Of a stretch of 64,000 bases of DNA, positions 58,078-64,000 are shown in pieces. The notes below the pieces were generated by a model. That model saw nothing but the letters and a program-made list of their open reading frames with translations, did not search any database and was not told the DNA's origin. The DNA lies in assembly GCF_000621725.1 (NCBI RefSeq), contig NZ_JHXM01000020.1, forward strand, positions 21,394 to 85,393. Reading direction: 5' to 3'. The translations under genes were made by a program, and so were the position numbers. Source of the DNA: Xylanibacter brevis ATCC 19188 (lineage in GTDB: Bacteria > Bacteroidota > Bacteroidia > Bacteroidales > Bacteroidaceae). Each line of letters opens with the position of its first letter. The stretch's first letter is position 1.

Positions 58078-60615
58078 TTATTTCAACAAGTTAGCAATGG
58101 TGGCTACCATGGTGCCGATAGAGGCCATCGAGGTACCGATGCTGAACCACTGGCTCAGGGCTGCGGGGTCTTTCTTAGGCTTGCTGGGCACTACAATCTC
58201 TGAACCGGGCAGTACCTTGGCACCGCTCTTAGCCTTGGCCACCTTACCATTCATATAGATGATGATGGTGTGGCGCTTCTTGGCGCGCTGGCCATAGCCG
58301 CCGGCTTGTTTGATATAGTATTTGGCATTCTTGCCTTTCACGTAGCCCACGGTGTTGGGATACATCACCTCACCGTTGATCTTCACGGTCTCGGTGTACT
58401 GTGGCACGATAATCTTGTCGCCATTGCGCAACAGCAGGTCGTGCTCGCCACCGGGGTTCTCGAGGGCTTTCTCTAGCTCCAGTCCTACGTAGTAGGAGGT
58501 GGCGGTGTCCAGAGCCTTACGGGCTGACACCGTGTCGCTGAACACCTGACTCTGTTTCGAGAGGGCGGTGATGGCGGCTTCCATGCGCAGACGCTCTTCT
58601 GGGGTCATGCGTCTTTCCAGTCGTGCACCCTTGATGTAGGCACGGTCGTTCGCACCTCCGGCAGCCTTGATGATGTCGCTCAGGCGGGTCTTGCGCATGG
58701 GGAGGGTATAGATGCCGGCAAAGGCAACCTCTCCCTCTACAGTTACGTTCTGCAATCCTGAGGCTACGGGGCTGCGCCTTACGAACACGCGATCGTGGGG
58801 GCGCAGAATAAATCCTGGTTCGCCATCCACCACGAAGCCGTCTTTCAGTGCAAAGGTGAATGTCTGGGCGATGGTGCTGTCTGAGGTCGTCGCCTTGGTG
58901 TCGATAATCTGTCGTGATACGTCAACCTTGACCATCGAGGCTGTCTCTTTCAGACCGCCAGCCTGAAGCACCAGGTCTTCAAGGGTCATGTTGTCAGCAT
59001 ATTTATAGGTGCCCTGGCGATAGACCTCGCCCGAGATGGTCACCACGCGGTTCTGTACCATGTCTTGCTTGGTGGGGATGAACAGCACGTCGTTGGGTTT
59101 CAGGGCGATGTCTGCGACGGTGTTGTTCATGATGCCGTCCACATCCACCTGGATGACCTCCAGCGAACGGTCTTCTTTCATGCGGTGCAGGATGGCATGA
59201 GCGGTGAAGGCTTCTTCGCGCAGACCTTCTGCTGCCTCGAGCAGGGTCTTCACGCTGTTGATATTTCCACCCACCTGATACTGTCCGGGGCGGAACGCGG
59301 CTCCGCGCAACTCTACCATGTTAGAGAAGCGGGGCAGCACTTGATCCACGATGACGGAGTCGGCGTCCGACATCAGGAATGCGTTGCGGTCAAACTCTTC
59401 TACGTTGTAGATAGAGAGTTCCTTGCCCTGTTTACGATATACTTTCACATATTTCGTGTAGGCATCGCCAGTGAATCCGCCTGCATAGTTGATCAGGGTG
59501 TTCAGGCTCTCACTCTTCTTCATCTCATAGTACATGGGGCGCTTCACCTTTCCTTTGATATCTACCAGACAGTCGTAGGCACCCACGGTAATCACGTCGT
59601 TGTCGGCCAACAGCACGTTGCCTTTCAGTTGTCCGTTCAGGATATAGTCGTAGATGTCGATGGTAGAAACCAAGCGATTATTGCGATACACCTTGATGTC
59701 GCGCAGCGTACCGATATCGTTCACACCACCTGCCATATACAGGGCGTGGAAGACCGAGGCAAAGGCGCTCAGCGTGTAGGTGCCAGGGAAGTTGACCTCG
59801 CCCATCACGTTGACCATGATGGTGCGTGTCTGTCCTACGGTCAGGTTGATGCGACTGCTGGCATAGCGCTGTCCCAGAGTACTGCGCAACTTGGCGTTGG
59901 CCTGACTGACGGTCAGACCGTTCAATTGTATAGGACCGTAGCCCTCGATGGTGATCTCTCCGTCGGGCGATACGGTACCTTCTATCGTGCGCTGTGAAGC
60001 ACCATAAACCTCAATAAACACAGCATCGCCAGGCCCTAAGCGATAATCTTTGGGCGTGGCGATGTTCATATTGGGTTCAAAGGTCATCTCTTCGTTGTTG
60101 AAGATGTCGCGACCAAACACTTTTTTCTCGTTCTGCGCTTGAAGCATGACGCGCAGCATGGCAAGTGAGTCGGGCTCGAAGTCGTCAAGCATGTTACCAT
60201 ACATGCTCATGTCAAACATGCTCATGGGCGAAACCATATCCAAACCGGAGGAGCCTACCATCGTCACTTGGTCGGATGTCATGCCTTCGGGCAGGTTTAA
60301 GTTGCTGTCGGTCTTCTTGCTGCCAGTCTTACCTGTGCCGTTGTTCATGCGTGAGCGATCCACGTTGATGCTTCCTACGACGTTGCCTGCCGAACCACCA
60401 TTACCTTGGTATTTCTCCTTGACACGACGAATCTGAGCGATATCCACACCGTTCTGTATCAGCTTGGTCACAATCTTGGTTTGCTCGGTACCGGCTTGGC
60501 GCTCTTTAATCACAAAGGCAAGCACCTCTTCGTCGGTCATGCTCTTGCTGCTGGTCTGTGCACTCAAACCCAACGTCAGCAAGGCGAGTGTTAATAGTAA
60601 TATGGTCTTTTTCAT
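58078..60615 (-). CDS. wza: Polysaccharide export outer-membrane protein with SLBB repeats (Wza-like)
   Basis: Start at 60615 (MKKTILLLTLALLTLGLSAQ), 845 residues; the frame extends 12 codons upstream into the promoter area. After a variable N-terminal part comes the Poly_export domain (YRLGPGDAVFIEVYGASQRT near residue 200), then a series of SLBB beta-grasp repeats (GEVNFPGTYTLSAF, GAAFRPGQYQVGG, GEVYRQGTYKYAD, GEVAFAGIYTLPM, GEVMYPNTVGYVKG). The C-terminal membrane segment is QWFSIGTSMASIGTMVATI. It is more than twice the size of E. coli Wza because of extra SLBB repeats. First gene of the locus. Confidence 0.92.
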   Translation of the reverse strand: MKKTILLLTLALLTLGLSAQTSSKSMTDEEVLAFVIKERQAGTEQTKIVTKLIQNGVDIAQIRRVKEKYQGNGGSAGNVVGSINVDRSRMNNGTGKTGSKKTDSNLNLPEGMTSDQVTMVGSSGLDMVSPMSMFDMSMYGNMLDDFEPDSLAMLRVMLQAQNEKKVFGRDIFNNEEMTFEPNMNIATPKDYRLGPGDAVFIEVYGASQRTIEGTVSPDGEITIEGYGPIQLNGLTVSQANAKLRSTLGQRYASSRINLTVGQTRTIMVNVMGEVNFPGTYTLSAFASVFHALYMAGGVNDIGTLRDIKVYRNNRLVSTIDIYDYILNGQLKGNVLLADNDVITVGAYDCLVDIKGKVKRPMYYEMKKSESLNTLINYAGGFTGDAYTKYVKVYRKQGKELSIYNVEEFDRNAFLMSDADSVIVDQVLPRFSNMVELRGAAFRPGQYQVGGNINSVKTLLEAAEGLREEAFTAHAILHRMKEDRSLEVIQVDVDGIMNNTVADIALKPNDVLFIPTKQDMVQNRVVTISGEVYRQGTYKYADNMTLEDLVLQAGGLKETASMVKVDVSRQIIDTKATTSDSTIAQTFTFALKDGFVVDGEPGFILRPHDRVFVRRSPVASGLQNVTVEGEVAFAGIYTLPMRKTRLSDIIKAAGGANDRAYIKGARLERRMTPEERLRMEAAITALSKQSQVFSDTVSARKALDTATSYYVGLELEKALENPGGEHDLLLRNGDKIIVPQYTETVKINGEVMYPNTVGYVKGKNAKYYIKQAGGYGQRAKKRHTIIIYMNGKVAKAKSGAKVLPGSEIVVPSKPKKDPAALSQWFSIGTSMASIGTMVATIANLLK

Positions 60616-60648
60616 ATTTATCTTAACGTGGTTTTTACGAATTTCGTG

Positions 60649-60656
60649 CAAAGTTA
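60649..60656 (-). promoter_or_regulatory. -7 box for the exopolysaccharide operon
   Basis: The minus strand reads TAACTTTG, 34 nt upstream of the wza start. Confidence 0.65.
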
Positions 60657-60699
60657 GTGCTTTTTTTTCGTAAAATATTGCAGATTAAGGAAAAATATG

Positions 60700-60707
60700 T
60701 AATTTTG
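60700..60707 (+). promoter_or_regulatory. -7 box for tmRNA
   Basis: TAATTTTG lies 25 nt upstream of the mature 5' end, leaving a short leader to be processed. Confidence 0.55.
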
Positions 60708-60731
60708 CAACGAAATTACGCATTTCTACTT

Positions 60732-61131
60732 GGGGTTGACTGGATTTGACGGCAAGATGAGATGGTACGTAAGCACGCGGAGCTGGACTACGGGAGGCTC
60801 CATAATCTCTTCTGTAGGAAATTTAATTGGCAACAATGAGTATGCTCTCGCTGCCTAATCGAAGTATAGTAGATTACTGGCTTTATTCCTTTACAAGGTA
60901 GAGGAACGAGACGTCGCTCCGAGGATCTGGTTCCGAATCCAAAGAATTAGCGGCGCAGGTTAAATCGGAAATAGTCTGGCGGGCGCTCCGACTGTCAGAT
61001 GAAAATTTAGGAGATAAGGCTATGATTGGTGGCTTGGGTCTTGTCATAGCTCGAAAATGAAGGCCAAGATAAGCGTGTAGAAAGCGTATGGTTTCCTTGT
61101 GCGGACGAGGGTTCGACTCCCTCCAGCTCCA
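60732..61131 (+). ncRNA. ssrA: Transfer-messenger RNA (tmRNA)
   Basis: Rescues stalled ribosomes and tags the nascent protein. The 5' end GGGGTTGACTGGATTTGAC pairs with the 3' CAGCTCC acceptor strand; the T-arm GAGGGTTCGACTCCCTC is at 61108-61124. The tag frame near 60831-60860 reads GNNEYALAA then TAA, starting at a GGC resume codon (a longer GNLI start in the same frame is less likely). The CCA tail is not encoded (CCACT in the DNA) and must be added. The length of about 400 nt is typical. It is divergent from the wza operon. Confidence 0.95.
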
Positions 61132-61139
61132 CTAGCGGT

Positions 61140-61262
61140 TCAAGAAACTGGGTTCATGTTCCAAGTTCCATGTTCCAGGTTTCATGTTCTTGGCATAGCC
61201 AAGCGGCGTAGCCGAGCGTCAAGTTTCAGGTTCTTGGACGAGCCAAGCGGCGAAGGCGCACG
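61140..61262. repeat. Short direct repeats and REP-like hairpins after tmRNA
   Basis: Repeated words TTCATGTTCCAAG, TTCCATGTTCCAGG and TTTCATGTTCTTGG are followed by CTTGGC-ATA-GCCAAG and CGGC-GTA-GCCG hairpins and GAGCCAAGCGGCGAAGGCGC. The hairpin style matches the REP-like repeats at 5.3 and 48.7 kb. Confidence 0.6.
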
Positions 61263-61303
61263 CGCCATCCAACTCCACAATAAACCAAAACCAATAAACT
61301 ACC

Positions 61304-62302
61304 ATGCCTCTAACTTCTCACTTCTCACTTCTCATCTCTCATCTTGCGCCAAAGGCGCACTCATCTCTCATCTTGCGGCTCTGCCGCACCATCTCTCACC
61401 TTGCGCCAAAGGCGCATCTCCTCTTGCTTGTGTTACTTGCTTCATCCTGCGAAAAACCAATCTACGACGAAGTCGGTGCCGGTCAAGATCCTAATGGCAA
61501 CCTCGTCCTGCATATCGCCTTTGATGACACACGTGCTGGTCAGACGGTCTGTGACTATTTCGGAACCATCAACTTTGTTATCTATCAAGAAGGTAGTAAG
61601 GTGAGCGCCTTTACTCAGCATCCCTCTAGCGGAGACTATGGCAACCTCTCCGTCTATCTCGAACCGGGCGAGTATCAGGTCATGGCGCTGGCACACAGTG
61701 CGAAGGCTAACCCCACGTTGGCACATGCCAACGAGATCTATTTCGCTAATAAGGATGGCTTTTCGGACACCTTCTGTTATTATGGAGATGTGACGGTGAC
61801 CAGCGAGCCTAAGCAATACACACTCCAACTTGCGCGTGTCTCTTCGTGCGTGCGCTTTATCATCGAGGACGAGATACCAGCGTCGGTGAACACGATGCTC
61901 TTCCAATATACTGGTGGTAGCGGTACGCTCAATGCTGAGACCGGCTATGGCTGTAAGAACTCCCAGCAGTATATGGAGTTCACCGTTGACCACAACGCTA
62001 AACCTCCTTACGTCTTCGATATCTACACGATGCTGAAAAGCGAGGAGGGTGAACTGAACTTCACCGTCTTTGGTGTAAAGAAGAATGGCACTACACGTGT
62101 CAACGGCCGCCAGACCGACTTCACGGTAGCCATCCACCGCCAGGAGATGGTAGAGCTCAGTGGTAACTTCTTCACTGAAGAGACCCCCAACGGAGGTGAC
62201 GACCACCCCGGCGAAGATCCCATCGAGACCCCATCCGACAGCACCTCCTTCGTCATGGTCGTCGACACCGTCTGGCACCAAGTCACCCACCTAACTTATT
62301 AG
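61304..62302 (+). CDS. Fimbrillin-like (FimB/Mfa2-type) lipoprotein with repeat-built N-terminus
   Basis: 332 residues. The lipobox LLLLVLLASSC puts the lipidated Cys at residue 49, after an unusually long ~38-residue N-region encoded by hairpin repeats (SHLAPKAH occurs twice). The mature part looks like a Mfa/FimB-family fimbrial or anchor protein: VLHIAFDDTRAGQ early, LSVYLEPGEYQVMALAHS, a central LQLARVSSCVRFIIED, and late YVFDIYTMLKSEEGELNFTV and MVELSGNFF strands. It would be a minor fimbrial component or surface lipoprotein. The start is uncertain because of the repeats. Confidence 0.65.
   Translation: MPLTSHFSLLISHLAPKAHSSLILRLCRTISHLAPKAHLLLLVLLASSCEKPIYDEVGAGQDPNGNLVLHIAFDDTRAGQTVCDYFGTINFVIYQEGSKVSAFTQHPSSGDYGNLSVYLEPGEYQVMALAHSAKANPTLAHANEIYFANKDGFSDTFCYYGDVTVTSEPKQYTLQLARVSSCVRFIIEDEIPASVNTMLFQYTGGSGTLNAETGYGCKNSQQYMEFTVDHNAKPPYVFDIYTMLKSEEGELNFTVFGVKKNGTTRVNGRQTDFTVAIHRQEMVELSGNFFTEETPNGGDDHPGEDPIETPSDSTSFVMVVDTVWHQVTHLTY
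61334..61415 (+). repeat. In-gene hairpin repeats (TGCGCC-AAA-GGCGCA)
   Basis: Three CTCATCTTGCGCC-type units at about 61339, 61367 and 61397 carry perfect 6-bp hairpins: TGCGCC/GGCGCA, TGCGGC/GCCGCA and TGCGCC/GGCGCA. They lie inside the N-terminal codons of the fimbrillin-like gene. Loop bases differ between AAA and TCT. Confidence 0.7.
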
Positions 62303-62341
62303 CCCCCCCCTCCCGTCTTCCACGAGGGGAGGTGTTATGAT

Positions 62342-62524
62342 GCGCTTCTTCTTTTAAACCAAAACCGAGAAGACCCGCTTCTGTTGTTGCTGGTCCTTCG
62401 TCCCATCCGTTTGTTGTCAATGCTTCATCAAAGCCAAGCAAGCTTGCCTTCGCCGCCACATTACCCCCAAACCGCCTGCCGGCTACAACAACAGAAGCGA
62501 AAAACCAAGAAAACCGCCTACGGC
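62342..62524 (+). repeat. Inverted-repeat element family 2, copy II
   Basis: CGCTTCTGTTGTTG (62376-62389) pairs perfectly with CAACAACAGAAGCG (62486-62499). The sequence continues to about 62620 as a copy, in opposite orientation, of 44283-44373 (AAAACCGCCTACG ... TTACACCCTCCC). This copy has no GxxExxY gene beside it. Confidence 0.8.
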
Positions 62525-62585
62525 CATGTAAATATATACTGTGGAGTAAGGGATTAGAATCCAGATTGGAAAGGACAAAATTACA

Positions 62586-62601
62586 CCCTCCCTTGGGAGG
62601 G
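62586..62601. repeat. CCCTCCC/GGGAGGG palindrome
   Basis: CCCTCCC-TT-GGGAGGG. A longer version (CCCCTCCC/GGGAGGGG) lies at 62684-62710 and another copy at 63038-63053. Confidence 0.6.
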
Positions 62602-62739
62602 TCGGGGTGGGGTTCCTTCTGGAGGGCAGGGGTGGGGTCTGTATCTCCATTTGCAGTTAGAACAACACTGACCCCACCCGCGACCCCTCCCCTACATGGG
62701 AGGGGAGGGGCTGCGCAAGGTTCAAGCTAAGGAAACAAC

Positions 62740-62990
62740 TGCACAGGTTGAAAAATTTGACTTCCCCTGTCGGCCGTCGAGCTATACCTTCCCGACGTAG
62801 GCGGCCTCAATCGCGGAAGTTTTAGCCTGCTGCGCAGGGAAATTTTTCAAAATCTGATTCAAAATTAAACAGGATCTTTTATCCCTTCGGCTTGTGTCAG
62901 GCGAGAAAAAAATAAAAATGAAAAATTTTGTTTTCAATTCTGGAAAATTTCCCGCCGACAGGCGGCTCACAAATAATTAACCAAATTAAT
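62740..62990. other. Non-coding segment with inverted AAAATTT words
   Basis: TGAAAAATTT near 62749 faces AAATTTTTCA near 62840, enclosing CTGTCGGCCG and GACGTAGGCGGCC. A related GAAAATTTCCCGCCGACAGG lies at about 62942. No coding region is convincing between 62303 and 63391; a 35-codon frame at 62999 runs into element copy D and is probably chance. A structured repeat is possible but only one copy is visible. Confidence 0.35.
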
Positions 62991-63065
62991 TTAATACTAT
63001 GAAGAAACTAGAAACAGGAATCCAATCGAGAATATCTCCCTCCCTTGGGAGGGCCGGGGTAGGGT

Positions 63066-63241
63066 TCGGTTTTCAGGACCGAAGGTCCGTGGTTTTTCCT
63101 TTGTGAGACAGAAGCCCCAAAGGGGTCATGGTGTCAGTGGGAAGCCTGATGTGAACTTGTTCACAAGAAGGATTACCACTGACACCATGAAAATCTCGAC
63201 AGAGATTTCTGGCTCAGAAAGGGGTCTTCTCGGTTTTTGTT
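63066..63241 (+). repeat. Multi-hairpin element family 1, copy D
   Basis: Same order of parts as copies B and C: GGACC/GGTCC hairpin, outer stem from 63098 (CCTTTGTGAGACAGA with TCTGGCTCAGAAAGG, two mismatches), CCCC/GGGG hairpin, inner stem 63127-63140 with 63176-63189 (14 bp perfect), cap GTGAAC/GTTCAC, ATCTC/GAGAT side hairpin. It ends GGGGTCTTCTCGGTTTTTG. The cap and side hairpin differ from the other copies in compensatory pairs. It lies 150 bp upstream of GxxExxY copy 2. Confidence 0.85.
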
Positions 63242-63391
63242 CAATAAAACAAGCTGAAAACATGAAAGGTCTCAGAAAGGGGATTTCCTGGTTTTGGTTC
63301 AATAAACACAAATAAAACAAGCGAACTCCAAAACATAGCAAGTAGCCACAATAATATAAGCAGTTCTACGTTTCCTAAACAAAAGAGAAAA

Positions 63392-63829
63392 ATGATGGTC
63401 ATAACCAAATCAAACATAAGCCCAGAAAACATCGCACAACTGAAATCTCATGTTTTTGACATCGTTGGTTGTTGCATTGATGTTCATAAAGAATTAGGCC
63501 CTTGGTTAAATGAATATGTTTATCAGGAAGCTTTGAAAATCGCTTTTGAGGAAAGACAAATACCATATATCAAAGAGTGCTATTTTCAAGTGTTGTACCA
63601 TGAAAGGCCTTTGGCCCACAAACACTATATGGATTTCTTATGCAAAGATAATGTGGTAGTAGAATGCAAAGCCGTGGCTGATATAGGAAGTGAGCAACGT
63701 CAACAACTATGGAACTACATGAGGTTGGCCAACAAACCCATAGGCATTCTTTATAACTTTGCGCCAGTAAAAGATCAATGTGAGAAATATTATTACGACG
63801 TTAAAAGCAAGACAATCTCTGCATTTTAG
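63392..63829 (+). CDS. GxxExxY-family protein (PD-(D/E)XK-like), copy 2
   Basis: 145 residues, same layout as the protein at 44.6-45.0 kb: KELGPWLNEYVYQEAL helix, Asp81 and Glu91-x-Lys93 of a PD-(D/E)XK-like core (KHYMDFL, VVVECKA). Residues 101-145 are identical to copy 1, whereas residues 1-75 differ at many positions. At the DNA level identity is exact from 63691 to the window end. Flanked upstream by family 1 copy D and downstream by family 2 copy III, the same order as copy 1. Met 1 or Met 2 could be the start. Confidence 0.85.
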   Translation: MMVITKSNISPENIAQLKSHVFDIVGCCIDVHKELGPWLNEYVYQEALKIAFEERQIPYIKECYFQVLYHERPLAHKHYMDFLCKDNVVVECKAVADIGSEQRQQLWNYMRLANKPIGILYNFAPVKDQCEKYYYDVKSKTISAF

Positions 63830-63857
63830 ATTAACTTGCATGATACATGTTGATTGT

Positions 63858-64000
63858 GCGCTTCTTCTTTTAAACCAAAACCGAGAAGACCCGCTTCTGT
63901 TGTTGCTGGTCCTTCGTCCCATCCGTTTGTTGTCAATGCTTCATCGAAGTCAAGCAAGCTTGCCTTCGCCGCCGCATTACCCCCAAACCGCCTGCCGGCT
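63858..64000 (+). repeat. Inverted-repeat element family 2, copy III (cut by window end)
   Basis: CGCTTCTGTTGTTG at 63892-63905 begins the left arm; the right arm lies beyond the window. All visible bases are identical to copy I (other orientation). Confidence 0.8.

Noticed and set aside
62999..63104. 35-codon frame beginning MKKLETGIQ
   Set aside because: After nine codons it enters the CCCTCCC palindrome and element copy D, so it is probably chance or the remnant start of a destroyed gene.

Overview
The window looks like chromosomal DNA of a Bacteroidota bacterium, most probably Prevotellaceae (Prevotella in the broad sense). The evidence is the recurrent -7 box TAnnTTTG before genes, secreted proteins ending in a short C-terminal sorting-like segment (Y-x-L-x-G-R-[RK]-[VI] ... 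YI-x-NG-[RK]-K), a BspA-type leucine-rich-repeat protein, a TonB-dependent receptor, type B ribosomal protein L31, and a tmRNA whose tag ends in YALAA. This is an assignment by gene content and not by a database search.

Layout. 1-1.3 kb: end of a secreted protein. 1.5-4.8 kb (minus): N-degron operon clpS-clpA-aat. 5.3-6.8 kb: a REP-type repeat and a RAYT transposase with an extra DprA-like domain. 7.0-15.2 kb (minus): probable five-gene operon of exported proteins (BspA-like LRR, InlB-type repeats, a ubiquitin-fold domain fused to MBG-like repeats, OmpA, Ig-like lipoprotein). 15.6-23 kb (plus): dnaX, a DivIC/FtsB-like gene, then a lipoprotein, dihydroorotase, a stand-alone MetH activation domain, a phosphoesterase and plsC. 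22.8-37.2 kb: mostly housekeeping and stress genes (polyprenol-phosphate glycosyltransferase, mfd, hsp20, trpB2, symporter, one-protein hybrid two-component regulator, trxB, gpx, rpmE2), including a secreted nuclease at 35.9 kb. 37.3-42.9 kb: two OB-fold-like lipoproteins, a TonB receptor and a secreted phosphoesterase/nuclease, which together may scavenge nucleic acid. 42.9-48.4 kb: udk, a histidine phosphatase, a GxxExxY-family gene in repeats, a Wzi-like protein. 48.8-60.6 kb (minus): a Wzx/Wzy exopolysaccharide locus (wza, wzz, wzx, wzy, five glycosyltransferases, initiating sugar transferase). 60.7-61.1 kb: tmRNA. 61.1-64 kb: a fimbrillin-like lipoprotein and a dense repeat zone with a second GxxExxY gene.

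The most unusual content is non-coding. (1) Four intergenic loci (1.35, 5.08, 27.2, 50.45 kb) each hold five 13-bp units on an exact 22-bp period, each array 101 bp long. The core is different at each locus, and all four sit beside GTGGCAC hairpins. (2) A ~180-bp multi-hairpin element occurs four times (44.1, 45.2, 48.5, 63.1 kb) with compensatory stem changes. Two copies, together with a second inverted-repeat element, flank the two GxxExxY genes, and these genes share an identical 310-nt tract. (3) Two tandem ~90-nt small-RNA candidates lie at 33.5 and 34.0 kb, with their own promoters and covarying terminator stems. Among proteins, the clearest surprise is the exported protein at 9.0-12.4 kb, whose mature N-terminus aligns with ubiquitin without gaps.
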